Shown here piece by piece: positions 46,895 through 61,059 of a DNA stretch of 64,000 nt (the first letter of the stretch is position 1; each line of letters begins with the position of its first letter). Origin of the DNA: Serratia sarumanii (GTDB lineage: Bacteria; Pseudomonadota; Gammaproteobacteria; Enterobacterales; Enterobacteriaceae); contig NZ_CP124750.1 of assembly GCF_029962605.1 (NCBI RefSeq), forward strand, positions 4,960,001-5,024,000, written 5' to 3'. Made by a program: the position numbers and the translations under genes. Under the pieces are notes generated by a model. That model had not been told where the DNA came from. It saw nothing but the letters and a program-made list of their open reading frames with translations, and searched no databases.

Positions 46895-48106
46895 TCACCC
46901 CACCGCCGGGAACACCGGCAGCAGCAGATACAGCTTGATGACGATGGCATTGGCGATATCGATAAAGAACGCCCCCACCATCGGCACCACCAAAAACGCC
47001 ACGTGCGACGGGCCGAAACGATCGGTGATCGCCTGCATGTTGGCGATCGCCGTCGGCGTGGCGCCCATGCCGAAGCCGCAGTGGCCGGCAGCCAGCACCG
47101 CCGCGTCGTAGTTTTTACCCATCACCCGATAGGTGACGAAGATCGCGTACAGCGCCATGACCAGCGTCTGCACCGCCAGGATCGCCAGCATCGGCAGCGC
47201 CAGCGAGGCCAGCTCCCACAGGCGCAGGCTCATCAACGCCATCGCCAGGAACAGCGACAGGCTGACATTGCCCAGCACCGACACCGCCCGCTCGAACACG
47301 GTATAGAAACCGGTGAAGGCCAGCGTGTTGCTGAGGATCACCCCGACGAACAGCACGCAAACGAAGTTCGGCAGTTCAAACACCGTGCCGCTCAGCAGGC
47401 CGGCAATCAGCTGCCCCAGACTCAGACAGATGGCGATCATGGCGATGGTTTCGATCATCACCAGCGAGGTGATCAGACGGCCGCTTTCCGGCTTCTCGAA
47501 GCCGCTCGGCTGCACGCTGTCATCCGGGGTGCCTTCCGGCGTGGAGGAGTGCTTGACCAGATAGCGCGCCACCGGGCCGCCGATCAGGCCGCCCAGCACC
47601 AGGCCGAAGGTGGCGCAGGCCATGGCGACTTCCGTGGCGTTCTCGAAGCCGTAGCGCTCGATGAATAGCTTGCTCCAGGCCGCCCCGGTGCCGTGGCCGC
47701 CCGACAGGGTGATCGACCCGGCGATCAGGCCCATCAGCGGATCCAACCCCAGCATTTTCGCCATGCCGATGCCGATGGCGTTCTGCACGATAAGCAGCCC
47801 CAGCACCACGAACAGGAACACCACCAGCACCTTGCCGCCGGCGCGCAAACGCGCCAGGTTGGCGTTCAGGCCGATGGTGGCGAAGAAGGCCAGCATCAGC
47901 GGATCCTTCAGCGACATGTCAAAACTGATTTCCCAGTTGACGAGCTTTTTCAGGGCTAACAGCAGGAGGGCCACCAGCAAACCGCCGGCGACGGGAGCGG
48001 GAATGGTATATTTTCGCAGCAGAGGAATGGTTCTGACGCACTTGCCCCCGAGGAGCAAAACCAGCGTCGCCGCGACTAACGTGCCATAAGTATCAAGATG
48101 AAACAT
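46895..48106 (-). CDS. gltS: Sodium/glutamate symporter
   Basis: The 403-residue inner-membrane protein imports glutamate with sodium. It starts MFHLDTYGTLVAATLVLLLG and has the family re-entrant loops with GSITLSGGHGTGAAWSKLFI and AGHCGFGMGATPTAIANMQA. About ten or more helices are visible. The length is close to E. coli GltS. It is divergent from xanP, across a 240-nt gap that holds a PurR-like site near xanP. Confidence 0.96.
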   Translation of the reverse strand: MFHLDTYGTLVAATLVLLLGGKCVRTIPLLRKYTIPAPVAGGLLVALLLLALKKLVNWEISFDMSLKDPLMLAFFATIGLNANLARLRAGGKVLVVFLFVVLGLLIVQNAIGIGMAKMLGLDPLMGLIAGSITLSGGHGTGAAWSKLFIERYGFENATEVAMACATFGLVLGGLIGGPVARYLVKHSSTPEGTPDDSVQPSGFEKPESGRLITSLVMIETIAMIAICLSLGQLIAGLLSGTVFELPNFVCVLFVGVILSNTLAFTGFYTVFERAVSVLGNVSLSLFLAMALMSLRLWELASLALPMLAILAVQTLVMALYAIFVTYRVMGKNYDAAVLAAGHCGFGMGATPTAIANMQAITDRFGPSHVAFLVVPMVGAFFIDIANAIVIKLYLLLPVFPAVG

Positions 48107-48276
48107 CCAGGTACTCCATGTAAGGAAAAAGATCCAAATAAAAATAATAAGTTATAGAAAACCACTGAGTTTTTAAACTTGATGAGTGCAGGATTAGAAG
48201 TAAAAAACGCTGAGATGACAAGAAAAAATGAATGAAAATGCGACATAAACAGGAAAGTCGGCAACATAATATTTAC

Positions 48277-48292
48277 GCGCAACCGTTTGCTT
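48277..48292 (+). promoter_or_regulatory. PurR-like operator upstream of xanP
   Basis: GCGCAACCGTTTGCTT agrees with the 16-bp PurR consensus (ACGCAAACGTTTGCGT) at 13 positions. It lies 55 nt upstream of the xanP start. PurR with bound purine would repress the xanthine permease. Regulation is inferred from the match. Confidence 0.6.
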
Positions 48293-48346
48293 TTGTGGGA
48301 CGGAGCATTAAAATGCCTGCTTTGCCGTATCTGGAAACGCCACACC

Positions 48347-49747
48347 ATGAGCATGTCATCCTCCGAGCTTGATGCCGCGCGCCAAGCCGCCTCAGAACCC
48401 CGCGCCAGTGAACTGATTTATCGCCTGGAAGATCGCCCGCCGCTGCCGCAAACGCTGTTTGCCGCCGGCCAGCATCTGCTGGCGATGTTCGTCGCGGTGA
48501 TCACCCCGGCCCTGCTGATCTGCCAGGCGCTGGGTCTGCCGGCACAGGATACCCAGCACATCATCAGCATGTCGCTGTTCGCCTCCGGTCTGGCTTCCAT
48601 TCTGCAAATCAAAACCTGGGGGCCGGTGGGTTCCGGGCTGCTGTCGATTCAGGGCACCAGCTTCAACTTCGTTTCGCCGCTGATCATGGGCGGCCTGGCG
48701 CTGAAAAACGGCGGCGCCGACGTGCCGACCATGATGGCCGCGCTGTTCGGTACCCTGATGGTCGCCTCCTGCACCGAAATTCTGCTGTCGCGCGTGCTGC
48801 ATCTGGCGCGCCGCATCATCACCCCGCTGGTTTCCGGCATCGTGGTGATGATCATCGGCCTGTCGCTGATTCAGGTCGGCCTGACCTCGATCGGCGGCGG
48901 CTACGCCGCGATGAACGATCATAGCTTCGGCTCGCCGAAAAACCTGCTGCTGGCCGGCGCGGTGCTGGCGGTAATCATCCTGCTGAACCGCCAGCGCAAC
49001 CCTTACCTGCGCGTGGCTTCGCTGGTGATCGCCATGGCGGTCGGCTATCTGTTGGCCTGGGCGATGGACATGCTGCCCGCCGATGCGCCGGCGGCCCCCA
49101 CGGCGGCGATCACCATCCCCACGCCGCTCTATTACGGCCTGGGCTTCGACTGGAACCTGCTGCTGCCGCTGATGCTGATCTTTATGGTCACCTCGCTCGA
49201 GACCATCGGCGACATCACCGCCACCTCCGACGTCTCCGAACAGCCGGTCAGCGGGCCGCTGTACATGAAGCGCCTGAAGGGCGGCGTGCTGGCCAACGGC
49301 CTGAACTCGATGCTGTCGGCGGTGTTCAACACCTTCCCCAACTCCTGCTTCGGCCAGAACAATGGCGTGATCCAACTGACCGGCGTCGCCAGCCGCTACG
49401 TCGGCTTCGTGGTGGCACTGATGCTGATCGCGCTGGGGCTGTTCCCGGCGGTGGCCGGCTTCGTGCAGCACATCCCCGAACCGGTACTGGGCGGCGCGAC
49501 CATCGTGATGTTCGGCACCATCGCCGCCTCCGGCGTGCGCATCGTATCGCGCGAGCGTCTGAACCGCCGCGCCATCATGATCATGGCGCTGTCGCTGGCC
49601 GTCGGCATGGGCGTCTCCCAGCAGCCGCTGATCCTGCAGTTCGCGCCGGACTGGCTGAAAACCCTGCTCTCTTCCGGCATCGCCGCCGGCGGTATTACCG
49701 CCATCGTGCTGAACCTGGTGTTCCCGCAGGAACACGAGAAGAAGTAA
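48347..49747 (+). CDS. xanP: Xanthine permease
   Basis: The 466-residue NCS2-family transporter imports xanthine with protons. It has [20 protein letters not shown], the histidine helix [20 protein letters not shown], and the family signature [20 protein letters not shown]. It matches E. coli XanP through most of its length. ATGs at 48347 and 48353 are possible; an earlier in-frame ATG adds an unrelated 20 residues. A strong terminator follows. Confidence 0.95.
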   Translation: MSMSSSELDAARQAASEPRASELIYRLEDRPPLPQTLFAAGQHLLAMFVAVITPALLICQALGLPAQDTQHIISMSLFASGLASILQIKTWGPVGSGLLSIQGTSFNFVSPLIMGGLALKNGGADVPTMMAALFGTLMVASCTEILLSRVLHLARRIITPLVSGIVVMIIGLSLIQVGLTSIGGGYAAMNDHSFGSPKNLLLAGAVLAVIILLNRQRNPYLRVASLVIAMAVGYLLAWAMDMLPADAPAAPTAAITIPTPLYYGLGFDWNLLLPLMLIFMVTSLETIGDITATSDVSEQPVSGPLYMKRLKGGVLANGLNSMLSAVFNTFPNSCFGQNNGVIQLTGVASRYVGFVVALMLIALGLFPAVAGFVQHIPEPVLGGATIVMFGTIAASGVRIVSRERLNRRAIMIMALSLAVGMGVSQQPLILQFAPDWLKTLLSSGIAAGGITAIVLNLVFPQEHEKK

Positions 49748-49764
49748 CCCGTCCATTGGCGTTC

Positions 49765-49790
49765 AAACGGCCGCTTGCGGCCGTTTTTTA
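49765..49790 (+). terminator. Rho-independent terminator after xanP
   Basis: AAACGGCCGC and GCGGCCGTTT form a 10-bp stem with a TT loop, followed by further T bases. Confidence 0.9.
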
Positions 49791-49875
49791 TTGTCTATCA
49801 GACCATTGCCCTTGAGATGCCCGGCCAATTGCGGCATAAACAGGGTATCTTTTTTGACCGATGCGGATGTAGACG

Positions 49876-51537
49876 ATGAAATTTATCGGAAAGCTGTTGC
49901 TGACGTTGCTGCTGCTGATCGTGCTGGCGGCAGTGGTACTGTACTTGGTCGGGCAAACCCGCTGGGCGGCAGGCCGCCTGAGCGCCTGGATCAGCGACAA
50001 CAGCGAATACCGCCTGTCGATAGGAAAAATCACCCATTCGTGGAGCCAGCCGGACCAGATCGGTCTGGAAGACGTGCAGCTGGCACGCAACGGCCAGCCG
50101 CAGGCGCTGGTCGCCAAACGCGTCGATCTGGGCCTCAGCCTGCGCCAAATCACCGAGCCGCGCTATTTTCACAGCGTCACGCTGCGCGACGGCACGCTGA
50201 ACGTGCAGCCGCAGGCGGCGGCGCTGCCTGTACAGGCCGACGTGCTGCAGCTGAGCAACATGGCGTTGCAGTCCAACGATAACGAGTGGCAACTCAACGC
50301 GCAGCAGGTCACTGCCGGCATCACGCCGTGGCGCCCGCTGGCCGGTCATCTGCTGGGGGACAACAACCAGTTCCAGTTCAGCGCCGGTTCGATGACGCTG
50401 AATGGCATCCCCGCCTCGAAGGTGTTGGTGCAGGGGGAGCAGAAGCAGGGCCAGCTGCTGTTGAACAACTTCGGCGCCGATCTGGCGCAGGGCGACCTGA
50501 CCGGCGTGGCCAGCCGCGCCGCCGACGGCAGTTGGCAGGTGGATCGCCTGCGGCTGAGCGGCGTGCGCATGCAGACCCCGCTGACGCTGGCGGAATTCAT
50601 GCAGCGCTTTACCACCCTGCCGCCGGTCACCCTCAAGCGTTTCGATCTGATCGACGCGCGCCTGGAAGGCAAGGCATGGGCGTTTAACGATCTCGATCTG
50701 TCGCTGCAAAACGTCAGCGTCGAAAAAGGCGACTGGCGCAGCGAAGACGGCTCGCTCAACGTCAACGCCAGCGACGTGATCAACGGCGGCTTCCACCTGA
50801 TCGATCCGATCGCCACCCTGCGGCTCTCCTCCGCCGGCATCGCCATTCAACAGTTCACCACCCGCTGGGAAGGCGGGCTGCTGCGCACCTCCGGCAACTG
50901 GCTGCGCGCCAGCAAACGCCTGCAGCTGGATGAAGTGGCCATGGCGGCGCTGGAGTACACCCTGCCGAGCGACTGGCGCGAACTGTGGCTGAAACCGCTG
51001 CCGGACTGGCTGGCGGAGGTGTACGTCACCAAGCTGACCACCAACCGCAATCTGATCATCGATATCAACCCGGCATTCCCGTTCCAGATCACCGCGCTGG
51101 ACGGCTACGGCAGCAACCTGCTGCTGGCGCGCGATCGCCAGTGGGGCATATGGTCCGGATCGCTCAACCTGAACGGCAGCGAGGCGACCTTCAACAAGAT
51201 AGACGTGCGGCGCCCTTCGCTGGCGCTGAACGCCGACGCCAATCAGATTAACGTCACCGAGCTCAGCGCCTTTATGCCTAATGGGTTGCTTGAGGCCAAA
51301 GCGACCGTCGATCAGCTGCCGGGCAAGCCTTTCCAGCTGACGCTGCACGGCCGTTCGGTACCGATGAACACCTTGCAGCAATGGGGATGGCAGCCGGTGC
51401 CGCTGACGGGCGACGGCAACCTTGAGCTGCAGTTGAAAGGGCTGCTGAACAGCGACGGGCCGTTCAAAGCCTCGTTGAAGGGAAATCTGCAGGCCACCGC
51501 CGGCGACGGCCAAGCGGTGAACCAGCAACTGCCGTAA
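49876..51537 (+). CDS. yicH: AsmA family protein YicH
   Basis: The 553-residue product has one N-terminal membrane helix (LLLTLLLLIVLAAVVLYLV) and a long periplasmic part rich in beta strands. It shows an AsmA-type pattern (SEYRLSIGKITHSWSQPDQI, then LARNGQPQALVAKRVDLGLS). AsmA-like proteins may move phospholipids between membranes; the role of YicH itself is less studied. It follows xanP as in E. coli. It converges on fabY. Confidence 0.9.
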   Translation: MKFIGKLLLTLLLLIVLAAVVLYLVGQTRWAAGRLSAWISDNSEYRLSIGKITHSWSQPDQIGLEDVQLARNGQPQALVAKRVDLGLSLRQITEPRYFHSVTLRDGTLNVQPQAAALPVQADVLQLSNMALQSNDNEWQLNAQQVTAGITPWRPLAGHLLGDNNQFQFSAGSMTLNGIPASKVLVQGEQKQGQLLLNNFGADLAQGDLTGVASRAADGSWQVDRLRLSGVRMQTPLTLAEFMQRFTTLPPVTLKRFDLIDARLEGKAWAFNDLDLSLQNVSVEKGDWRSEDGSLNVNASDVINGGFHLIDPIATLRLSSAGIAIQQFTTRWEGGLLRTSGNWLRASKRLQLDEVAMAALEYTLPSDWRELWLKPLPDWLAEVYVTKLTTNRNLIIDINPAFPFQITALDGYGSNLLLARDRQWGIWSGSLNLNGSEATFNKIDVRRPSLALNADANQINVTELSAFMPNGLLEAKATVDQLPGKPFQLTLHGRSVPMNTLQQWGWQPVPLTGDGNLELQLKGLLNSDGPFKASLKGNLQATAGDGQAVNQQLP

Positions 51538-51573
51538 TGCCCTGCGCGGCCCGCCCTCAGGCAGGCCGCCGTC

Positions 51574-52521
51574 TTACTCTTCCAGCGCCTCAGAGCCGCC
51601 CTGATCCAGCGGCACATCCGGCTCGGCCGGCAGCACCATGTAGGTGCCTTCGAACACCGCACCTTTATCCTCGTCGCCGAACAGATGCACTTCGGCGTGC
51701 ACGCGCGCGCGGCGGCCGCGCGCCAGACGCGCCAAATCGCCGCTCAGCGAGCCGAGATCCGCCACCGCTCGCGGCCTGCCGGTAATCGGTTTGCTGTAGC
51801 GAATGTGCGCGTCCGCCAGAATGATGGTGCCGCCGAGGTGGCGCTCGCGCAGCAGCAGCCAAATCAGCCCCCAGGCGGTCAGCGTCGCCAGCGAGAACAG
51901 GCTGCCGGCGAACAGCGTGTGGTGCGGATTCTGGTTGCCGGTCTCGGGCATGGTGGTGACGAAGCGCTGGCCGGTGTATTGGCTGATGCGCACGCCCATC
52001 TTTTCGCTCAGCGGGATGTGTTCATACCAGGCCTGCTGCAGTTGGCCGCACCAATCGGGGCGATGCAGGATATCGTCCAGCGTCGCTACCGGTTTGATCA
52101 TCAAAAAGTGGCGGATCGGGGTGGTCTGCGGCGCAGTGATCTCCCCCTGATTGACGAACCCCAGCTTGGCGAAGAAGTCCACCGCGTCCTCACGGGCGCT
52201 GCACACCACCCGCTTCACGCCCTCCTGCCGCGCAACGGACTCCAGCGTCATCGCCACCAGCGTCCCCAGCCCTTTATCCTGCAGCGTCGGGTCTACCGCC
52301 AGAAAACGGATCGCCGCCTCGTTGTCGGCATTGATGTACAGCCGCCCGATGGCGACGATTTTACCGGCCTCGTCCACCACCATTTGGTGATGGGCCATGG
52401 CGTCATAGGCATCCTTTTCCGAACCCACCGGCTGGTGCAGCGGCTTGCGCAGCATTTCCCAGCGAAACTGGTAATACTCCTTCAGTTCTTGCTCTGTTAC
52501 GGGTACTCGTAGGTGATACAT
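51574..52521 (-). CDS. fabY: FabY: GNAT acetyltransferase/thioesterase fusion (YiiD)
   Basis: The 315-residue product has an N-terminal GNAT domain (about 1-145) with [20 protein letters not shown] (acetyl-CoA binding) and [16 protein letters not shown]. The C-terminal hot-dog thioesterase-like domain (about 165-300) has [20 protein letters not shown]. In E. coli, YiiD (FabY) is reported to support fatty-acid initiation when FabH is missing. The gene is 21 nt upstream of the end of dtd and in the same direction. Confidence 0.9.
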   Translation of the reverse strand: MYHLRVPVTEQELKEYYQFRWEMLRKPLHQPVGSEKDAYDAMAHHQMVVDEAGKIVAIGRLYINADNEAAIRFLAVDPTLQDKGLGTLVAMTLESVARQEGVKRVVCSAREDAVDFFAKLGFVNQGEITAPQTTPIRHFLMIKPVATLDDILHRPDWCGQLQQAWYEHIPLSEKMGVRISQYTGQRFVTTMPETGNQNPHHTLFAGSLFSLATLTAWGLIWLLLRERHLGGTIILADAHIRYSKPITGRPRAVADLGSLSGDLARLARGRRARVHAEVHLFGDEDKGAVFEGTYMVLPAEPDVPLDQGGSEALEE

Positions 52522-52542
52522 AGACGCCTGTTCTCCGAATGC

Positions 52543-52980
52543 TTAGACCTGTAGCCAGAATGTCACCGGACCATCGTTGACCAGCGCCACCTGCATGTCG
52601 GCGGCGAATTCGCCGGTCTGGATCTCTACGCCGCGTTCGCGGCACTGGCCAACAAAATATTGATACAACCGATCGGCGACCAAAGGTGCGGCGCCGCGCG
52701 AGAAGCTGGGCCGCATGCCCTTTTGGGTGTCCGCCGCCAGGGTGAACTGCGAAACGACCAGCACGCTGCCCCCGGCCTGCTGGACGTTGAGATTCATCTT
52801 GTCGTTCTCGTCGCCGAAAATGCGGTATCCCAACACGCGTTCGCACAGGCGCTGCGCTTTTTGCTCGTTATCGCCCTGCTCCACGCCCAATAACACTAAC
52901 AAACCGGGGCCAATCTTGCCTACCGTCTCGCCACCCACCGTGACGCTGGCGTTTAACACCCGTTGAATCAACGCAATCAT
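52543..52980 (-). CDS. dtd: D-aminoacyl-tRNA deacylase
   Basis: The 145-residue product removes D-amino acids (and glycine from tRNA-Ala) from mischarged tRNA. It starts [20 protein letters not shown] and has the two active-site motifs: [20 protein letters not shown] and [14 protein letters not shown] with the GP pair (NDGPVT). The length is that of E. coli. The ATG at 52980 overlaps the yihY stop (ATGA). Confidence 0.97.
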   Translation of the reverse strand: MIALIQRVLNASVTVGGETVGKIGPGLLVLLGVEQGDNEQKAQRLCERVLGYRIFGDENDKMNLNVQQAGGSVLVVSQFTLAADTQKGMRPSFSRGAAPLVADRLYQYFVGQCRERGVEIQTGEFAADMQVALVNDGPVTFWLQV

Positions 52981-53876
52981 TCCTGCTGCCCTTCTGGTTT
53001 CTGTTCCTGTTGCTCCGCCTTCTGCCGGCGGTAGTCGCGGTATTCGCCGATGGTCACGGTGATTTCCGCGCCGAGTAACACGATACACCAGCTCCAGTAG
53101 ACCCACAGGAATAAAATCGGGATCACCGCCAGCACGCCGTAAATCAGCTGATAGGAGGGGAACATGGTGACGTACAGCGCGAATCCCTTCTTGCCCAGCT
53201 CGAACAGCAACCCGGCCACCACTGCGCCAATCAGCGCGTCTTTGGGCGGCACCCGCACCGTCGGCACGATGCAATACAGCAGCCAGAAGGAAGCGCACGA
53301 CAAAATCAGCGGGAAGATGCGCAGTACCTGATCCACCAGGCCGTTGACGCCGGTCTGCGCTAGCCAGTTGAGCGACAGCAGGTAGGAGCTGATGGCCATG
53401 CTGGCACCCACCAGCAGCGGCCCCAGCGTCAGCACCATCCAGTACACTGCGAAGGAGAAGACGATCGGCCGCTTGTTCTTGCTGCGCCAGATGGTGTTCA
53501 GCACGCTGTCCACCGAGGAGATCAACAGCAGCGCGGTGACGATCAGCCCGCAGGTGCCGACGGCGGTCATCTTGTTGGAGTTGGCGACGAACTGTTCCAG
53601 GTAGTTCTGTATGACGTTGCCGGCGGCCGGCACGAAATTGGAAAAGATGAAGCTCTTCAGCTGTTCGCTGATGTCGGAAAACATCGGGAAAGCGGCGAAC
53701 AGCGCGAACACCACAGTGACCAGCGGCACCAGCGACAGCAGGGAAACATAGGCGAGATGGCCCGCCAACATCGTCAGGCCATCGTGATCGATACGCTGGT
53801 ACAGCAGCCGTCCGAAGGTGACGCCGGGCTTAATCGCAGAGGGCAGCTTCTTGCGGCGGAAAAACGACATGGTCAC
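52977..53876 (-). CDS. yihY: YihY/BrkB family inner membrane protein
   Basis: The 299-residue protein has about six membrane helices and the family blocks [20 protein letters not shown] and [20 protein letters not shown]. The charged C-terminal tail is cytoplasmic. It was once called ribonuclease BN, but that activity belongs to another gene; the function is unknown. It overlaps dtd by 4 nt. A second ATG two codons in is an alternative start. Confidence 0.92.
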   Translation of the reverse strand: MTMSFFRRKKLPSAIKPGVTFGRLLYQRIDHDGLTMLAGHLAYVSLLSLVPLVTVVFALFAAFPMFSDISEQLKSFIFSNFVPAAGNVIQNYLEQFVANSNKMTAVGTCGLIVTALLLISSVDSVLNTIWRSKNKRPIVFSFAVYWMVLTLGPLLVGASMAISSYLLSLNWLAQTGVNGLVDQVLRIFPLILSCASFWLLYCIVPTVRVPPKDALIGAVVAGLLFELGKKGFALYVTMFPSYQLIYGVLAVIPILFLWVYWSWCIVLLGAEITVTIGEYRDYRRQKAEQQEQKPEGQQE

Positions 53877-53921
53877 TCCTTGATGTCCGTTGATACGCCT
53901 TAAGCTTAACGCGCCCTACGC

Positions 53922-54512
53922 TCATTGAGCAAAATAGGCCGGCACCACGTCGCGATCGGTGACGTGCACCGTCTTGATCCCCTGCGCCTGCGCGGCGAGG
54001 ACGTTCGCCGGGTGATCGTCGAAGAACACCGCGTCGGCGGCGGCGGTGTTTTCCGCGGCCAGCACATGCTGGTAGATCTCGGCCTCCGGCTTGCGCATGC
54101 CGAGATCTTGCGACAGATAGAGATGATCGGCGGCGGCGGCCACTTCAGGATAGTGCTGCGGCCAGTAGTTGCAGTGCAGACGGTTGGTGTTCGACAGCAC
54201 CACCACCCGGTGGCCCTCGTTGCGCAGGCGCTGCATGATGTCGATCACTTCCGGGCGCAGCGCGACGAATACCGCCTGCCAGCCGGTGGCGAATTGCTCG
54301 AAGCTGAGCGCGATGCCCATTTCATCGCACAGCTTGCCGGCGAAGTCTTCGTCGCTGATTTCACCGCGCTCATGCTGCTGGAACACCTCACCCATAGTGA
54401 AACGATCGGACAGCACCGCCAACGGCGTGCCGCTCAAATTGCTCCACACGCCCAGCACACGCTTGAAATCGATATCGACGATCACATTACCTAAATCAAA
54501 GATATACAGCAT
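53922..54512 (-). CDS. yihX: HAD phosphatase, alpha-D-glucose-1-phosphatase YihX
   Basis: The 196-residue HAD-family enzyme starts MLYIFDLGNVIVDIDFKRVL, where the first Asp of D-x-G/D is the nucleophile. It has VVVLSNTNRLH (motif II) and DAVFFDDHPANVLAAQAQGI (motif IV). E. coli YihX releases glucose from glucose 1-phosphate. The start at 54512 has an AGGAGAGG site; the frame stays open upstream but is unrelated. It lies upstream of yihY. Confidence 0.93.
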   Translation of the reverse strand: MLYIFDLGNVIVDIDFKRVLGVWSNLSGTPLAVLSDRFTMGEVFQQHERGEISDEDFAGKLCDEMGIALSFEQFATGWQAVFVALRPEVIDIMQRLRNEGHRVVVLSNTNRLHCNYWPQHYPEVAAAADHLYLSQDLGMRKPEAEIYQHVLAAENTAAADAVFFDDHPANVLAAQAQGIKTVHVTDRDVVPAYFAQ

Positions 54513-54678
54513 AGTCCTCTCCTGATGGGCCGGTGAGATTTCACTGTAGCGGGAAAAGGAACAGCTGAACAGGGAACGAACGGAAAAGCGCATAGCGCGC
54601 CGCACAAACGGGGAACAACAGAGGAAAAAACTCAGGGCGCGAGAACCGCGCCCTAAGCATGAGACACTCAATCAGCGA

Positions 54679-56502
<1,824 letters not shown>

Positions 56503-56653
56503 AGCTTTGCCTCGGGCATTAGAAATAGCGCGCTATTGTACACGTATTAAGCGAGGGACTAAACAAGATCACAACCATCTCTTATAAACAACCGCGTACC
56601 GGTCAGTTTGTGATCCCTTTCACGGTGCAAAAAGCCGCAATCGCTGCACTTTT

Positions 56654-56702
56654 GCACCATTTCGGTGCCTGCGCCCACCCTTATTGCACCATAACAGTGC
56701 AA
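56654..56702 (+). promoter_or_regulatory. Two NtrC-binding sites upstream of glnA
   Basis: GCACC-ATTTC-GGTGC (56654-56668) and TTGCACCATAACAGTGCAA (56684-56702) are palindromes of the NtrC consensus (GCAC-N7-GTGC). They are 32 bp apart, so on the same face of the helix, and sit about 100 bp upstream of the sigma-54 promoter, as enhancers. Confidence 0.85.
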
Positions 56703-56774
56703 TTTATCGTTGATGGTGCATACTGTGGCTGGGTAAAACCCGCGCAGAAAGGCGATGAACGCCTTTTTGAAAAG

Positions 56775-56791
56775 TTGGCACGCTTTTCGCT
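56775..56791 (+). promoter_or_regulatory. Sigma-54 promoter glnAp2
   Basis: TTGGCACGCTTTTCGCT has the GG and GC pairs at correct spacing (56777 and 56789), nearly the same as E. coli glnAp2. Transcription should start near 56801, about 70 nt before glnA. Confidence 0.88.
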
Positions 56792-56872
56792 TTAGTCTTT
56801 TCAAGGCGAAAAAAAGCCAGTTCCACAGATTCGTTCCACGACGACGACAATGATAAACCGGGAGAGTTAAGT

Positions 56873-58282
56873 ATGTCCGCTGAACACGTTTTGACGATGC
56901 TGAATGAGCATGAAGTGAAATTCGTAGACCTGCGTTTCACTGACACCAAGGGTAAGGAACAGCACGTGACTATCCCGGCTCACCAGGTAAACGCCGACTT
57001 CTTCGAAGAAGGCAAAATGTTTGACGGCTCCTCTATCGGTGGTTGGAAGGGCATCAACGAATCTGACATGGTGCTGATGCCGGACGCCAGCACGGCGGTT
57101 CTGGATCCGTTCTTCGAAGAACCTACCCTGATCATTCGCTGCGACATTCTCGAGCCGGGCACCATGCAAGGCTACGATCGCGACCCGCGCTCCATCTCCA
57201 AACGCGCCGAAGACTTCCTGCGCTCCTCCGGCATCGCGGATACCGTGCTGTTCGGGCCAGAGCCTGAGTTCTTCCTGTTCGACGACATCCGCTTCGGCAG
57301 CAGCATCCGCGGTTCCCACGTGGCCATCGACGACATCGAAGGCGCCTGGAACTCCGGTACAAAATACGACGGCGGCAACAAAGGCCACCGTCCGGCGGTG
57401 AAAGGCGGTTACTTCCCGGTTCCACCGGTCGACTCTTCGCAGGATCTGCGTTCCACCATGTGCTTGACCATGGAAGAGATGGGCCTGGTGGTTGAAGCGC
57501 ACCACCACGAAGTGGCGACCGCCGGTCAGAACGAAGTGGCAACCCGCTTCAACACCATGACCAAGAAAGCCGACGAAATTCAGATCTACAAATACGTGGT
57601 GCACAACGTGGCGCACGCTTTCGGCAAAACCGCGACCTTCATGCCGAAGCCTATGTTCGGCGACAACGGTTCCGGCATGCACTGCCACATGTCGCTGTCC
57701 AAGAACGGCACCAACCTGTTCGCCGGCGACAAATACGGCGGCCTGTCTGAAACCGCGCTGTTCTACATCGGCGGCATCATCAAGCACGCCAAGGCGATCA
57801 ACGCCCTGGCCAACCCGACCACCAACTCGTACAAACGTTTGGTGCCGGGTTACGAAGCGCCGGTGATGCTGGCTTACTCCGCCCGTAACCGCTCCGCGTC
57901 CATCCGCATCCCGGTGGTCGCCAGCCCGAAAGCGCGCCGCATCGAAGCCCGCTTCCCGGATCCGGCGGCTAACCCATACCTGTGCTTCGCCGCGCTGCTG
58001 ATGGCCGGCCTGGACGGCATCATCAACAAGATCCACCCTGGCGACGCCATGGACAAAAACCTGTACGACCTGCCGCCGGAAGAAGAAGCCGAGATCCCAA
58101 AAGTGGCCGGCTCGCTGGACGAGGCGATGGCCGCACTGAACGAAGACCGCGAGTTCCTGACCCGCGGCGGCGTGTTCACCGACGATGCGATCGATGCCTA
58201 CATCGAACTGCGCAAAGAAGAGATGGACCGCATTCGCATGACGCCACACCCGGTTGAGTTCGAACTGTACTACAGCGTCTAA
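56873..58282 (+). CDS. glnA: Glutamine synthetase, type I
   Basis: The 469-residue dodecameric enzyme makes glutamine from glutamate, ammonia and ATP. It has [17 protein letters not shown], metal-binding [16 protein letters not shown] and the ATP site [15 protein letters not shown] block ([18 protein letters not shown]). The adenylylated tyrosine is Tyr398 counting Met1, in [11 protein letters not shown]. Expression is driven from the sigma-54 promoter with two NtrC sites upstream. A terminator with weak read-through separates it from glnL. Confidence 0.98.
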   Translation: MSAEHVLTMLNEHEVKFVDLRFTDTKGKEQHVTIPAHQVNADFFEEGKMFDGSSIGGWKGINESDMVLMPDASTAVLDPFFEEPTLIIRCDILEPGTMQGYDRDPRSISKRAEDFLRSSGIADTVLFGPEPEFFLFDDIRFGSSIRGSHVAIDDIEGAWNSGTKYDGGNKGHRPAVKGGYFPVPPVDSSQDLRSTMCLTMEEMGLVVEAHHHEVATAGQNEVATRFNTMTKKADEIQIYKYVVHNVAHAFGKTATFMPKPMFGDNGSGMHCHMSLSKNGTNLFAGDKYGGLSETALFYIGGIIKHAKAINALANPTTNSYKRLVPGYEAPVMLAYSARNRSASIRIPVVASPKARRIEARFPDPAANPYLCFAALLMAGLDGIINKIHPGDAMDKNLYDLPPEEEAEIPKVAGSLDEAMAALNEDREFLTRGGVFTDDAIDAYIELRKEEMDRIRMTPHPVEFELYYSV

Positions 58283-58359
58283 GCCCTACCCGCGCCGTCT
58301 GCGCAGGCGGACGGCGCCCACATTTTTGTTATCGCTTTTTTGTTGCCGTGGAAACTTTC

Positions 58360-58386
58360 AGCCCATCTTCGGATGGGTTTTTTTCT
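58360..58386 (+). terminator. Rho-independent terminator between glnA and glnL
   Basis: CCCATC pairs with GATGGG around a stable TTCG loop, followed by a run of T bases. Partial read-through would carry glnA transcripts into glnLG. Confidence 0.9.
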
Positions 58387-58446
58387 CCACCGTATTTTCT
58401 GCAAAACTATTCCATACCGCGCCGATCCCGGATGGAGTAGGATAGA

Positions 58447-58463
58447 TGCACTAAAAAGGTGCA
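58447..58463 (+). promoter_or_regulatory. NtrC site at the glnL promoter
   Basis: TGCACTAAAAAGGTGCA matches the NtrC site that represses glnLp in E. coli. It ends 12 nt before the glnL start, so bound NtrC would block initiation from that promoter. Confidence 0.78.
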
Positions 58464-58475
58464 GGAGTCTGCTGT

Positions 58476-59525
58476 ATGGCAACTGGCAAGCTGCCCGATG
58501 CTGGGCAGATCCTCAATTCACTCATCAACAGCATCCTGCTGTTGGATGACTCTCTGGCGGTTCACTACGCCAACCCTGCGGCACAGCAGCTGCTGGCGCA
58601 AAGCTCCCGCAAGCTGTTCGGCACGCCGCTGCCCGATTTGCTCGGTTATTTTTCGCTGAACGTCTCTTTGATGCGTGAAAGCCTGCGCGCCGGTCAGGGC
58701 TTCACCGACAACGAAGTGACCCTGGTGGTCGACGGCCGTGCGCATATCCTTTCCCTGACCGCTCAGGCGCTGCCGGAAGGCTATATTCTGGTCGAGCTGG
58801 CGCCGATGGACAATCAGCGCCGCCTGAGCCAGGAACAGCTGCAGCATGCCCAACAGGTGGCGGCCCGCGATCTGGTGCGCGGTTTGGCGCACGAGATTAA
58901 AAATCCGCTGGGCGGCCTGCGCGGCGCGGCACAGCTGCTGGCCAAAGCGCTGCCCGATCCGGCGCTGACCGAATACACCAAGGTGATCATCGAGCAGGCC
59001 GATCGGCTGCGCAATCTGGTGGATCGCCTGCTCGGCCCGCAGCGGCCCGGCCAGCACATCACCCAGAGCATCCATCAGGTCGCGGAGCGCGTCTGCCAGC
59101 TGGTGTCGCTGGAAATGCCGGATAACGTCACGCTGGTGCGCGATTACGATCCGAGCCTGCCGGAAATGGCCCACGACCCGGATCAGATAGAACAGGTGCT
59201 GCTGAACATTACCCGCAACGCGCTGCAGGCGCTGGGCGAAGCGGGCGGCACCATCACGCTGCGCACCCGCACCGCGTTTCAGATTACGCTGCACGGCACC
59301 CGCTACCGCCTGGCGGCGCGCATCGACGTCGAAGACGACGGCCCCGGCGTGCCGGCGCAGCTGCAGGACACGCTGTTCTACCCGATGGTCAGCGGCCGTG
59401 AAGGCGGTACCGGCCTGGGATTATCCATCGCCCGCAATCTTATCGATCAGCATTGCGGAAAAATTGAATTCAACAGTTGGCCAGGTCATACCGAATTCTC
59501 GGTCTACCTGCCCATTCGTCAGTGA
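58476..59525 (+). CDS. glnL: Nitrogen regulation sensor histidine kinase NtrB
   Basis: The 349-residue cytoplasmic kinase has an N-terminal PAS domain ([20 protein letters not shown]), His139 in [20 protein letters not shown], and a C-terminal ATPase domain with [15 protein letters not shown] and [12 protein letters not shown] plus [13 protein letters not shown]. It phosphorylates NtrC when glutamine is low, and PII (GlnB) turns it into a phosphatase. It ends 8 nt before glnG. Confidence 0.96.
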   Translation: MATGKLPDAGQILNSLINSILLLDDSLAVHYANPAAQQLLAQSSRKLFGTPLPDLLGYFSLNVSLMRESLRAGQGFTDNEVTLVVDGRAHILSLTAQALPEGYILVELAPMDNQRRLSQEQLQHAQQVAARDLVRGLAHEIKNPLGGLRGAAQLLAKALPDPALTEYTKVIIEQADRLRNLVDRLLGPQRPGQHITQSIHQVAERVCQLVSLEMPDNVTLVRDYDPSLPEMAHDPDQIEQVLLNITRNALQALGEAGGTITLRTRTAFQITLHGTRYRLAARIDVEDDGPGVPAQLQDTLFYPMVSGREGGTGLGLSIARNLIDQHCGKIEFNSWPGHTEFSVYLPIRQ

Positions 59526-59533
59526 GGTTTGCT

Positions 59534-60946
<1,413 letters not shown>

Positions 60947-61059
60947 GAACGGGGATGGATGATGAAAAACACCGTCCGGCGCACAAAAAAACGCCAACCG
61001 CAGGCTTTACAGCCGGTGCGGGCGCAGTATGATCGTGTCGCACACTCTGGAGGTTGACG

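Noticed and set aside
56867..58249. Long open frame on the minus strand opposite glnA
   Set aside because: Same reason: glnA is certain and the antisense product has no domain or proper ribosome binding site.
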